Positions 36,393 to 48,795 are shown, counted from the stretch's first letter. The stretch: DNA of 64,000 bases from Larix kaempferi (GCA_027924585.1 BSBM01000125.1:315001-379000); one strand, 5' to 3'. Made by a program: numbers and translations. The notes: a model not told the origin generated them from the sequence alone.

Positions 36393-37214
36393 AACGTTTC
36401 ATTTTTTCGATTTTGCTCAGGGTTTTGGTTGTTTTGTTGTTGTTTAAACGTTTACGAGGGTCGTTAGGGTAAATTAGAACCGCATGAGTTTGGTGCTTCC
36501 ACTTATTTGATAGCTAGATTGCTCACTCTCTCGACTTACTCTTATGAGTTCGAGGCCCAATCTCTCGTAGCCACGCCAACACTGACCAGTCTTGTGTTGG
36601 GGTTTCACCGGCTGAGCTTCGCCGGTTTCATGTTTCCTTGTCTCAACATTGTCCCTTGCGCTCAACAGCCACAAGGAGGGATTTTGTTTTAAGTAATAGT
36701 GCACTATCATTTTAAAAAACATTGAACGTTTGCCACCAAATACCTTGGCCGTGAGCGCCTACGCATTTTCCCGCTTCGTTGTATCCCCTGGTTCTTTTTT
36801 CACATCTGTCACGTCATCCTCCCAAGCTAGAGGGAAGTTGGTTTTGCATACCGGTGTTTGTTACAAAATCTTTGGCAACATAAGCATGCTAGTTTTAACA
36901 CTTCTCTCGCATGCACGCACACACCAAGACGTTTTAATTCTTGTTGCCAGCATAAAATCAAATTTTGCTTCATTGTTTTTTTTCTTCCTTTCGCTGCATT
37001 GATTGTTTGCATGAAAGCTAAATTTTTTTGAGCTTCAACTGCTTTGTTTAAAAAGGTTATGTTTCCAATGTAGATAATTTGCATCCTGAAATATGAATGA
37101 AACCAATACACGCCTACGACACCCAATCACTGTTCATATCATACTCATTGATTGCAAATAATATGTCAATGTTGTTTCCTCATTTGCTCCTCCTATGTCT
37201 CGAAAGGTTTTGAT

Positions 37215-40200
37215 ATGCACAAGCGTTCTGCCAGAAGTAAAGATGATATAGCTGAGTCTGACTTAGACATAGAAATCCTACTACATACCGTGCTAGAAAT
37301 GATGTTTGCAGACACAAAAGCTGTGACAAAATCCTCCCCATAGTTTTCATGGAACGAGCTATATTGAGCCATCAGGGACACAGATTTCCCTAATGCTACC
37401 ATTGAGGAATTACTAGTCTACAAGAATATCAAGAAATCTAACCTCCACAAAACAGCCACACTCCCCGAGCTATTTCCATGCTCAAAATTCATAGGGTGGA
37501 TTCTACCCCAGGCCGACGCAACCTCCAAGATCGTCTCAGACATCAATGGCGAAGGACTTGCATCTTTCACGCCATATCACATAACCACAGCTTACAAATT
37601 TCCCCATCCTAGTGTTACAATGATTGATGAATGGGTTAAGGCAACCAAAATAGATCACTTTGAGTACGCAAAGAAAATGGAAATCACTAAAAGGCAAGTA
37701 AGGACAAGAATGAGTGGGGAGTATGAAATTCAACACCTGAGAACCCCCTATCGGCTGATAGCTCTGATGCTGAGCCAGATTTTTGGATTGGAAAACGGGA
37801 ATACTTACAAGCTCAGTTGGGTACTAGTAATGTACCACATGGCCACACACGGCACACTTTTCAACTAGGCCGAGATCATCTCCGATAACATGTCATCAAA
37901 TATTGTTGTAGCTCAAGGAGGTTTGACTCAGAAGAAAGTTGAGTTCTTTATGTCTGCTTATCTCCTAGACTGCATACTTATCAGACATCCTTTCTCTGCT
38001 TTGGGATGTGTTTGGAACACCGTCGGTCCTCCCCTCCATGTAGCCTATCAGATACTCTGGACTCACAAGTACATGAACCGCCACTATAAGAGGATCTGTG
38101 AAGGTTTCAGCATGCCATTATACTGTTTGATCTTCAAAGTAGAACCAAACTGCATGTCCGAGAATGCCATGTTGGTCATTGAACAATATGGGGATTATTA
38201 CTTCTCCATGGAAGGAACATACATCACGATGTACGGGGAAACCAAACCTCCTTCTCTGCTGCCTCAATATGGCACCGACTTTGTTATACACAAAGAGGTC
38301 GTCAGGCAAGTCTTTGTCAATGGGACTCGAATATTTATTGCAGACAAGAAGAAGTCAATCTACCCATTAGTGCCATTCACGATCAGAGCATATAAACTAA
38401 CAAAGGCTAAAGATGGTGAAGAGTTTTTCTAGGACTTAGAGGCTTTTCGTTTTGGTACAAAGAATTTCAGAAGACATGATCCTCAAGGTAAGGTCGCTGG
38501 ACATTGTACCTCCTGCAGGATCACCTTCGAGTATGCACACCTTTTTTGGAAAGATGAGGAGTTCTATCAAAGCGCAAAAAACATGGCTGAATTAAACAAG
38601 CGTTATTGTCCCAAAGGCATAGCAAGCTCCAGTTCCAAAGCTAATACTGTCGAGGAAGACGAAGCAGAAAAGCAACGTTAAGAAGCATTATCTATACATT
38701 TAGCAGAGGCCAAGAAGAAGAAGCTGACAGAATCCGAAAGGAACAGGCTGAGAAAATTCAGAAGGAGGAAGCGGATAAACTCCGGCAAGAAGAATCCGAG
38801 AGAATTCAGAAAGAGGAGTTGGAAAAGATACGAAGGGAAGAGGCTGAAAGGATGCAAGAAATGAAGAAGAAAGCATATAGAGAAGCAGCAGAGCAACAAA
38901 GGAAAAAGGAAGAAGAAGAGAAGTCCAAGCAAGTTTTGGAACCAAAGAGACCTGAGGTGCAAGTTATGGAAATAGACCGGCCATAAATGATCACTGGAGG
39001 ACATCTCCCGCTTCCAGGAATTGATCTCACCCCATTCACACCTTCAAAGCAGCATACCATGGCCAAGCTGGACACAATCTCTTTTTACTCCCAAAGGAAG
39101 GCTATTATGAAGAATTCTGAAAAAAGAATGAAATGTCCAACCTATGAGGATGTTGTGACAGTGACGAAAATCACAATCTTCGAGGGTACCCACAAGGATA
39201 CTCAGTTCGTGGCAGCGGTCAACGTAGCCACAGCACAAGCAAGTGCCGATAACATCAACAAGCTGATAGAAGACGTGAGAGCAAAGAAAGAAAATATTTT
39301 CAAAGTAAAAGACAATCTGATGAAAGAAGTACAGCAGGGTCTAGAGCTTAAAAGGAAGCATAATGCCCTTCTGTCTGAAAGGGAAAGAGAAGCTGAGAGA
39401 TACCATATCCTAGAAGAAGAGAAAGATGCATTGGTTGTACAATTAATTATGCTAGAAGGTGAAAAGAATGACCTGGAAGCCCGAACCATCCATTTAGAAT
39501 CAAGCGACGCAGCTGCCAATCAACACGTTGGGGAATTGGAAGATAAGGTGGAGGACTTAGAGAAAGAGAAAGGAATTTTGACAGAACAGATGGAGGCAGC
39601 GGATAGTATAAAGCTAGACATATCTTCATTCTGTGACCAAGCTTGTAAATTCCAAGAGCAGATGTATCAGTCTCAAATGATCCTCACAGAAAAGATATAC
39701 AAGATGAAGCTAATGATGGCACGATTGGACGAGATATCAGCTGAGTCACAATCGATCAGGAAAAAGTAGTTTAAGGTTGTAGGGAATATTAAAATCCAAA
39801 TGGTCTGGAGAGAAACAAACTCGGAGTACCCTGAACGCTTACGCCCTAAAACCGTAGCAGATTTGACATCAAAAATGAAACTTTTGGAATTTTGCAGGAA
39901 GGCCTCCATAAAATAGAACAATGATGTCCTAAACACAATTCACACGTTTTTGGATTCCTATAAAAATATCCAACAAGTTCATGAGAAGTGTCATCTTTCT
40001 CCACTCCCTCCAATAGATAAGCTTCCTTCAGAAAATCTGCGTATGATAGAGCTGCAAGATGGATTGAAAGGAGAATTAGCGTATATCAGAAAAAATGGAT
40101 ACCCTCACTAAAGAAGACATACATCATCTCGTGGGGAAAGTATTCTTGCATGCATATTTCTTGGAAGATAGTTGCATGGCAACAGAGGAAGGAAGGGCAT

Positions 40201-40328
40201 GCGTTGAGACTCAACTTCCATATCACGAAGTCTCCTTACAAGTTTTGGAACCCAGCAGGCTTCTCATATTTTCTGACAAGGCTAACGCTTGGGGGGAATA
40301 TTTGTCTAGTTTAGTTGGGCCCACATAA
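37215..40328 (+). pseudogene. Long additional sense ORF of element 2 (unknown protein, coiled-coil C-terminal half)
   Basis: From the ATG at 37215 (MHKRSARSKDDIAESDLDIE) a frame continues through stops at 37341, 37365, 37866, 38430 and 38679 with clearly protein-like sequence. It includes TDFPNATIEELLVYKNIKKS, SFTPYHITTAYKFPHPSVTM, FFMSAYLLDCILIRHPFSAL and a CTSC motif near residue 430. A frameshift leads into a very charged stretch (38700-38985, repeated EEADRIRKEQAEKIQ-like heptads), then 38987-39769 with a long coiled coil (ERYHILEEEKDALVVQLIML). A last piece at 40095-40328 runs past the polypurine tract. Total about 1,000 residues. I recognise no domain. Its place after pol is that of env in retroviruses, but no signal peptide or membrane anchor is evident. 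Confidence 0.75.
40288..40302 (+). promoter_or_regulatory. Polypurine tract of element 2
   Basis: CTTGGGGGGAATATT lies immediately before the 3' LTR start TGTCTAG. A G-rich tract here would prime plus-strand synthesis. Confidence 0.7.
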
Positions 40329-41190
40329 ATTTGAATTTGTAATTAATGTTATATTCTCTAATGTATGAGCAAAATATATTTCATAAGCAAAAAGACAGCT
40401 AGAAACTAATTTTTTATTATATGAGCACTAGAAGACAATGTTTTGAGATTCCCTAGGGTTAGGGTATGAAAAGAAGCACTAGATACAATATTTTGTAAAG
40501 TTATAAATAGGAAGAGAGAATAGAATGAAAGGAATTTTGGCAGGTGAAAGGACTGGATTGTCTTGTACGAGAACTATTTTTTCTGCATGAATAAAGAAGG
40601 ACCTATTTACCTGGGAAAGCAGCACTATGTTTTTTTGCTTGGGGATGTGTTGAATGTTCTGTTGAATTATTTCTTCATCATTAGTGCATACCGTGAGATC
40701 GTTCCTAACCTATTTGAATTATTTATTGGTTATGAATTCTCTTATTTCCTGTGCAAATATCCATGTGCTTAATGGGTAATGGAACATTTTAATTACATCA
40801 CAGCTATCTCTGTTATCTTTTATATTATGCTGTAATTGTGCTTACAATATTAGAACAGCTATCTTTGAGATTCTTAGGCACATTTCCAGTATATTACTCA
40901 TATTTCATATTTTCTCCCTACAGGGATAGATTAATTAGTTTAGATAGTTTTAGATTAGATTTGTTTTGATTACATGCATTTAGATAAAGCACTTGCATAT
41001 CATCTTTAAATTTAAAATACATAAACGGTGGACTGGGCTGCAACCAGTGAAAACAAATCTTTAAATCACATACGGTAGCTGGGTCATTAAGTAGATGGAT
41101 TCCCCACACCAAACGGTGAGCGATCTAATTGGGCTTGCTTACCAGGGAGAATCCCTAACTATTGGTGCTGCGATTTTCAGGGCATCAACA
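40303..41190 (+). mobile_element. 3' LTR of Tat-type element 2
   Basis: An 888-bp LTR, TGTCTAGTTTAG...GGCATCAACA, following a polypurine tract. Its last ~148 bp match the fragment at 27692-27837. A TATA box (TATAAATAG, 40502-40510) lies about 200 bp in, followed by the start of the transcript-like region. This is the only complete LTR of element 2 in the window. Confidence 0.88.
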
Positions 41191-41548
41191 CATCCCCATT
41201 CATCATTTTGACCATAAGATGGGTTATATATGCATCTCATGTTTCCTAATTTCACCCCATGGTCCAGTATTCGAATTCATAACTAAATTAAGCCACCCAT
41301 GGGAAACATAAACAAACAAAGGTGAATGAATATAAAAAACAACAGAATTAAAACTATATCCACACTCATATCATGCATAAACAAATGCATTCATAACATG
41401 AAGTAAATAAAATCATTTCAAATTCATAAACAAAGAGAATACTTATCTTTAATAGAAGAATATCCAATCAATTGGCTATGTAAGAGCGATTTTACGTGTA
41501 AGAGTGATTTTACACCCGACCATAGATATCAAATGTTGATACTACCCC
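41191..41548. other. Short spacer between element 2 and the inverted LTR copy
   Basis: 358 bp of AT-rich sequence without coding or repeat features that I can recognise. It separates the end of element 2 from the LTR end at 41549. Confidence 0.4.
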
Positions 41549-44500
41549 TGTAGTGCCCATCCTTCTAGATGGACACTAAAGTACTATTTTTTTCTACATA
41601 CATTTAATTGATAGTTCATCAATAACTAGAATTTTCAACACCATATATATTTAAATTTATGCATAAGAACTATAATTTTCAACAGCATATATATTTAAAT
41701 TTTTGCATAAACAAATAATGCATTATTTAATTTTAAACAGTATCTAGTGCATATATATAATATAATTTTTTGCATTTCATTCACAATATTAAATATCAAT
41801 AATCTAACTAAAAATACCAAATACCTGTCATAGTGGGTTGTAGTAGATCCCATAGCTCTTGCAGGATTCCATAGATCCCCTTAGCAACTAGAAAAATGAT
41901 GTGTCCACCCTGCCGAGCAGCTACAATCTTGTTGGCCCTAGGATATCAATGGATATCCTAGCCCCCGAGCCCACAACCTATAATCCCCATAGCAGCCTTG
42001 TCCTAAGTTCAATAACCATACTGTTTAGTGAGTTTTCCCCCTCCTCATTGGAGTTTTCTCCCTCCTCCAATCCTCGAGTTGCCCCCCTCCTCGGAATATT
42101 TCACTTCTCCAAACAAATCCTCACAGTTCTCCCACAATAACCCCCTAACTACTTTGTTAAATCTCCCTTAATAGAAATGTTCCTCCTCCATAACTTCCTT
42201 GTCACTCCACCGTCCTAGCCATCATGGTTTTGGAAATATCAATCATTAATGCAACACCCTTTTCAAGATAAAGTGATGATTATATATTATATAAATCATC
42301 CTTGTTTCTCTCAAGCAACGAAATTATTGAAATTCTAATTAAGTAGGGTTATTTTGATTTGACTTCTTTTTTGTTTACTCAATGCAAGATAATTATGAAT
42401 TATTTATTTAAACTCCCGAGACAATTTTAAATAATATTAAAATCAGTCCACCGCTTAGTTAAGTGTTTTGAATAAAATAATATATATATATATATATATA
42501 TATTGTGTGGCCTTTCAAAATATGAAATGGCATAAGTCTTAAATGTTTTCCCACATCCTCATTCAACACTAGATGTTCTAACTTGTAATAAATTCTAGTA
42601 ATCATATCGTATAAAATAAAATATTATTTAAAAATTATTCCCTCATATCTCCCTTTATTTTATTCATTGATTTATTGTTCCTTTTTTCAATTAACATGGA
42701 AACAAATCCAATTACTCAATAATTTATTTAAACAAATCTTTTAACTTACTTGGAATGATTCCGTCAATTACTTAAATGAATAATCCATTTAATGAATTAT
42801 TCAATGCACTATGGTTTATAGAAAAGGACAATTATCATTTTTATTATTAATTAAATAATAAAAATAATAATAACAACAATAATAACAATAATAGTAATTA
42901 AATTAATGGTGTATAATAAATAAAAATATTTATTTATTTAATCGATAATTGATCCAATATCAACATAGTACCTCTTTTTATTAATAAACAAAATACCTTA
43001 ATGGTTTAATTAATCGTGATGAACAATTAAATAGTACACTCTTCCGGTATTAATGTTTAACTGCTATACTTCATATTGAGGACACCTTCAATTGAGGATA
43101 CTTACAATTGACGACACTTATTTTAATTGTTCATTACAATGTTTACATACAAAGACTAATTAACTTATTTTAAACATTAGCAACTTGATCATCTATTACT
43201 TAAGTCATTTACTAAATCCTTAATTGATTTATCTATGACAACTTATAACGTTGTTAAATGTGATAAGTATGTTGTAAGCCGATACTATCGCACATGTACA
43301 AAATGTGCATGCGTGGCCAGTGCATGCACAGGCCGGACATGTACTATAAACATACGTCATATTTCATATGCATAACATCTAACTAATACTAATAATCCTT
43401 CATGCAACAGAACAAGTATACATACAACACAATATTACTAAAACATCATTGGTTATGTTATTAGTTATCCTTATAAGATTTCATTTCATTATTTTTATGT
43501 TTACGTTAGTTGAATCAATCAATATAAGGAAGGGTACCTACTACCACTAAATCGACATCAAGCAATACCCAACCCTTAGCAGTACTAACTAACATATCCT
43601 CCCATCCTAACCTGTGTCCACATCCTCCCTATCCTTCCTCTGCTAGTACAAAAGTAGATACCAGCTATACTGACCTGACCACATAGAACATGAGAGTGGT
43701 AGTGTCGGCTAACTAGCGGACCTATCCTCTCCTAGCAGGCATCCGACCATCGTCATCACAACAACTTAGGGAGCATGTCTCAGCATGGCCCTCCCACGAC
43801 CCCAGGTAACATAATAACATAGGGTCGGAAATACATCCATCCCTCTCAACATACTGGGTCTATACCCTATCAAATAATACTCTGTTACTATCAAGATTAT
43901 CGGACTGTGTCATCGTATCATCAATTTTGGTTGCTAAGGTTTACTGCATGAACAAGTTCTTATCCCATATATCCGACTATCCCATAGCCCTCATGTCTTG
44001 TAGGTTAGTATTTCACAAAATACACTTTTTATAGAAATAATTTCCCATCGATCACCAATTGATCCATATTATCAACATCATTTTAGTTCATGTAACAATT
44101 TTAGTTCATCACAGATGCACATGACATATAATAATTCAATCGATCACATCATAAGGTGGTATCCTCATACTGTATCATATATTTCACATTTCATTAATGA
44201 AATACATTTAAACATACACTGTCATCATAAAGTAAAGGAATCTCATGATAACCACAACATAGTAATTGCATAAACATAGTAACATCATAAGCATAGTAAC
44301 ATTATAACATCGTTGTAACATCATAATCATAGTGGCAGCATAACCATATTGACAACATAAACATAGTAGCAACATATAATCGGGTCTATCATGTCGTAAG
44401 TATAATTTACTAAGTCGAATTGATTCCAATAGATAATAAGCAACTAAAGTGCAGTATGTTTGACTAATAAACATGTCTAGTCAAAATATGGGGTGTTACA
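41549..44500 (-). mobile_element. 3' LTR (2.95 kb) of the non-autonomous LTR element, inverted copy
   Basis: On the minus strand it starts TGTAACACCCC at 44500 and ends GGGCACTACA at 41549, matching 7236-10154 in reverse orientation along its length, including the AT microsatellite (42478-42502). No primer site follows its 3' end, whereas a polypurine-like GAAGGGTGGGTGTA precedes its start. It is therefore a 3' LTR whose internal region lies to the right. Confidence 0.85.
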
Positions 44501-46642
44501 TACACCCACCCTTCGGGAAACTTCATCCCGAAGTTAAGGTCAAAACAGTGAGAGAAAATCTCGATGCATGGTCTCTGCGTCCTCTCGGGTAGCAGATCGT
44601 GGGCTATACTTGTCCCGCTATACCTTTACCTTATGGAAATGTCAATACCATTTAATTTTACTTATTTTATCATATGGAACGTGTTCTCATGAATATTACA
44701 GATTACATCTTATAAATGCAAGTGGTTGACTTCTTCAAGGTTTATGAAATACATTTTATCCCAAATAGTTAACATAATGTCAAAGTTTATAGATCCTTTA
44801 TATATCACAATTCATAGAATGTCCTTGGTTCCCATATAACACTTCCTTAAGTTCAAAATGTATTGTTATGACTCATTTATCGATTACTAGCTTTCTTCAA
44901 TCTTACTCTAACATACACTACTTAATTTATATACATACATATACCTATATAAATATTAACAAGGCATTGATTAGACCAAATTTCAATGACATATTAAATG
45001 GTCTACCACATAATAACTCGAATAGTACTAATCCTATCAACCTACTACTCCTTAGTGGTCAATAATCATTAAGGTAAAGCTATTACTCGTGAACTCCATG
45101 CTAATGAACCAACCAAAATTTCTATAATATCTTCATGTCATGTATATATAATAGGAAAAAGGATTGGAATATCATTAAGGAATAGGTACATTCCATATGG
45201 CACTCTTAGGTAAGATTTCTTCAATAGATGGTAAATTCTTTAAAATCAAGCTCAATGCTTTTTCATATAATGGTTTTCACCTTCTCCATTCATAAGTTAG
45301 ACTTATGTACTAGATTAGACTTATGTAATAGTTTTCCTTCTTTTCCAAATTTTGATGTCTAAAAAGTTTACAATATTAAGTTCAAATTTTGTTGTACTTC
45401 ACAACCCTTATAAACAACAAATTTTACAAATCTACAAACCTTCCTTCTTTCCTCGGATCACTAAATCCCTTCCTTTATTGGCAAGGAAAAAGTTACATTT
45501 ATCTATTTAAATCTCCTCAATTCATAATTATAACTATTAAACCATTCTCAAAGGTGTAAGTTCTTTTAATATACTTTAAATGCTTGTAATATACTTTAAA
45601 CTTGAAGACATGATTTAGTTGGATTTTTTACTTGGAATAACTACTTGAAAGAATTGTAATATATTTATGTGTATGTTTATTTATTTATTTAACAAACTAG
45701 TCATTCTTCCTCTCTCTTTTGCAATGTGTTTATATATATATTTAAGTTTATTTATTTATTTTATTTCTCATACCATCAAATTTTTAATTTTAATACTTCT
45801 ACTCTCAAATATTAAAATAGATATTAGTAACCATAATTATTTTACATCAAAATCAATAAACCTATTATCCTCCTAAGAAGCATAGAAGATTAAGACATGG
45901 TATCGTTTTGTTGATTTCGTCATTGTATTTACTATTGTAACTAATACACAACTAACCACATAAAATTTGCTGTTGTAACTAATACACAACTAACCACACA
46001 AAATTTACTGTTGTAATTAATACATAACCAACCACACAAAACAAAAACTCCGTTTTTCAAATTTAGCTTTTAAAATTGTAATTTTGCTTCTAAATATCAT
46101 TTGGTTTTCCATAATCTACCTCCTTAAAAAGAACGGAATGGGGCTAATCATCAATTAAAATATTATAATAAGAATAGTAATTTACTTTTTCTTTTTTTTT
46201 CAACACCGAAAACGAGGATGCTTAGTCACTACCATGCAAGAATGAACAAGCATTTCGATAATGGCATGCAAGCAAGGTCGTGTGGTCCTCCCTACTTAAT
46301 CCTATCTCCGTTAACTAAGCCAACATGGGCGCGTGGAACCTTCCCACCTACTCCTATCACCGTCAAGTGCATGCAACGAAGGCGTGGAACCTTCCTACCT
46401 ACTCCTATCACCATCAAGTGCATGCAACCAAGGCGCGTGGGACCTTACTATGCATAGCAATATCTACCTACAACTATTCTAGATTATTCCATCCCTTAAT
46501 TATTATCTTCCCCCTATATCTTGCTTAATGAACCTGACAGTTTCTCCCTTTTCCTCCCTTTTTTTTTTGACACACCAGAGGACTCGCTCGCTATGCTTAT
46601 CACCGGAACCGCTGGTCAAAACCGTAATCCTTTACATCCATT
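44501..46642 (-). mobile_element. 3' internal region of the inverted LTR element copy
   Basis: Next to the LTR, minus-strand 44650-44515 encodes a relic RSATREDAETMHRDFLSLF ending in a stop. It resembles the ATWE..AMRR.YPHLF end of gypsy integrases, followed by the usual CTTCGGGATGAAGTTTCCCG. This suggests that the non-coding element descends from an autonomous Ty3/gypsy element. The stretch 45935-46642 matches 12057-12747 inverted. The rest is AT-rich and non-coding. It is cut off at 46643 by a CACTA-like end. Confidence 0.7.
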
Positions 46643-47096
46643 CACTATTACAAAATGAGAAATTAATGACTAAAATTCGACTATAAACGACTGTTTTTTA
46701 GTTGGTGACTAATAGTATCCGATTTCCACTATATTATCTCTAGTCGTATTTCACTAGTCATTAATTGGTTGACTTATTAGTCATTGATAGTCACTGATTA
46801 AGTCATTGATTTAGTCATTGATACTTATTGATTTAGTTACTAATTTAGTCATTGATACTCACTGATTTAGTCACTAATTTAGTCATTGATACTCACTGAT
46901 TTAGTCACTAATTTAGTCATTGATTGTCACAATTAATGACCAAATATACGACTAAATAAACTACTAGATGATAACATATTAATGACTACGCTAAATACAA
47001 CTAAACATTAGTCACGCTATAAGATATTGGAAATTGGCTACTAATAGTCGTATATATGCGAATTTAGTTGTTTTCTTAGTCACTAATTTATGATAG
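46643..47096. mobile_element. CACTA-like (En/Spm) transposon end or non-autonomous derivative
   Basis: Starts CACTATTACAAAATGAG at 46643, close to the CACTACAAGAAAA ends of plant CACTA elements. It interrupts the LTR-element sequence at ...AATGGATG. The following 450 bp are dense in the subterminal-type motif TAGTCATTGA/TAGTCACTAATTT in both orientations, including a short tandem run (about 46800-46925). Near 47080 TTAGTCACTAATTTATG mirrors the left end, but I see no matching TAGTG terminus, so the right border is uncertain. Confidence 0.5.
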
Positions 47097-47167
47097 GGTA
47101 CAGAGGAATCGAACCACCAATCTCCTGCCTATAATTAGGCAAGTGCTCTACCATTGAGCTATCACCC
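47097..47167 (-). tRNA. Degenerate tRNA-like sequence
   Basis: On the minus strand GGGTGATAGCTCAATGGTAG opens a tRNA-like fold. It has a perfect D stem (GCTC/GAGC), an A box, an anticodon-type stem (TTGCC/GGCAG) with an 8-base loop that is not standard, and a B box GGTTCGATTCC. The T stem has mismatches, and the 3' end ACCC pairs with only the first four acceptor bases. It is probably a tRNA pseudogene or a tRNA-derived SINE head rather than a working tRNA. The anticodon cannot be assigned. Confidence 0.4.
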
Positions 47168-47226
47168 TTTAAGAATTTTTTATTGCTTGACAATGATGAT
47201 ATTCAAACAAATTTTGCATGGGAACA

Positions 47227-47901
47227 ATATCTAAGTCACTCGAACAGAGACAAGTCTTATGGTAATGCTGCCACAAGTAAAGAGGCAAACAATAATAGAA
47301 TATGGTTGAAGGTTCAATCCATATGCAACAAAATTTCAAATAAATAAATGATGGGCATGAGTATTTATAATTTTATATGCTTGCAACATGCAAACTTCTG
47401 GATACAATTCACTTGGGCATTAATATCTTGAGCATATTGATAAGTATGCTCAAGATGCTTGCAAGATTTTATAGCCTGGAAGCCTAGAGCCAGACCAAAA
47501 TTGTTATGAAGAGGGTTAGTGATGTGAATGCATGCAACCCAAAAATCAAAATGTCCAGGTTCAGGAACTGAAAATGGCATAATCATTGGCACTATTGCTC
47601 TATGGAGACAATACATACAAAAAATTGTTTAGGAATAACAAGTAGAGTGTGGGATGTAGTTCTTTTATGCCCCTTTTCAAATGCAATCAATGAGATTTAT
47701 CAAATTTGATGTTAAAATATCTGAGTCACTAGAACAGAGACAAGTCATACGTTAATGCCCACACAAGTAAACAAGCAAACAATAATAGAATATAGATGAA
47801 GGTTCGATACATATGCTACAAAATTTTCAAATAAATACATGATAGGCATGAGTATTTATATGCTTGCAAAATACAAACTTCTATATACAATTCACTTGGC
47901 C
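47227..47901. repeat. Direct repeat of ~190 bp flanking ~300 bp
   Basis: Copy 1 (47227-47417) and copy 2 (about 47717-47901) share TCACT.GAACAGAGACAAGTC, AACAATAATAGAATAT and GGCATGAGTATTTATA with moderate divergence. Between and partly over copy 1 a minus-strand frame (47365-47616, 83 codons, PEPGHFDFWVACIHITNPLH) has a protein-like look, but I do not recognise it. Confidence 0.7.
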
Positions 47902-48277
47902 ATAAAAATGTGCAAGTTCATCTACAGTGTTGATTTCAAAGCAATGAATGGACAAGGTATATAGTTACAACACTCTATCATGACCTGAAAAAACCAGTAT
48001 TTTCCCAATGTTATATCAGCTATGCCCAATAAAATAGACATTAGGAACGTGTCTCAAACCAACAAGATTACCAATAGTCGCGACATGTAATTTGAATTAT
48101 GTATCACCACTTAACTTTATCATTTAAATAGCAGGATCTTAGAAAAAGTAGAATCTCAATCAGATTCATTAGGATTTGCCGGTACATGTTTACACCATTA
48201 CACATAATTAAAATTGGGGAGTCAAACAAACATCTAACATCACAATTGTATAATATAGGCGCTTGTTAAAGGTTGGA

Positions 48278-48795
48278 AAACATCATAACAAAAAAGTGCA
48301 CATGTTCTTTATCTTAGTAGCCATGGTCATGAAAGCCTGCTCCACATTTGTTGCATTCTTCGCACTTGTCTCCAAAAATGGAATGCCAATCTCATCAATT
48401 AATGCCTTGAAGAAAAAAATACATAAAGCACGTCAAGAAAAATGTAGACTGAAAAGTGACAAAAAAAACTAACCCTTGAGATTAGTAAAAAAACAATCTA
48501 CAAGCCAAGTCAACAAACTTAAGACCACAAACTGCCATAGTGTTGCAATTAACAAAAAACAGAGCACCAACAACTTCAAGGCACACTCATATTTAAATCC
48601 TCATCAAGTCAAAGACGATGATTCATACAGTGAAACACATAGCAATGCACATGATACCAAAGCTACTCAGCATTATCATAATCAACAACTTTATTAGCAG
48701 TCAAATCACATTTGTTTCCAACAAGCAACTTGTTGACATTCTCACTCACATAGCGATCAATCTCATTCAACCATTGCTTATTTCTTACTGAATCT
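48278..48795 (-). pseudogene. Rab1/RabD small GTPase, two 3' exons (fragment)
   Basis: The minus-strand exon at about 48672-48783 reads [20 protein letters not shown] then [18 protein letters not shown]. This includes the NKxD guanine-specificity motif. The exon at about 48278-48405 starts after an AG acceptor (TTCTTCAAG) with [17 protein letters not shown] (SAK motif of G5) and [14 protein letters not shown]. Both match the RabD/Rab1 family, which acts in ER-Golgi vesicle transport. The first exon runs into a TAG and has lost its donor. The N-terminal exons (P-loop, switch regions) and the C-terminal cysteines are absent. It is an intron-containing fragment, hence a DNA-level copy and not a retrogene. 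Confidence 0.88.

Larger units (their letters stand above)
34202..37151 (+). mobile_element. Non-coding spacer of element 2 between pol and the additional ORF
   Basis: About 2.9 kb with no pol-like or host-like coding motif. It contains a degenerate minisatellite (35490-35960) and a TATA-like sequence with a possible leader and splice donor (36226-36390). The 155-codon frame at 35462-35929 is produced by the minisatellite. Confidence 0.6.

Noticed and set aside
37215-40328. Envelope gene for the post-pol ORF
   Set aside because: No signal peptide, furin-type site or membrane anchor is visible. Position alone is not enough.
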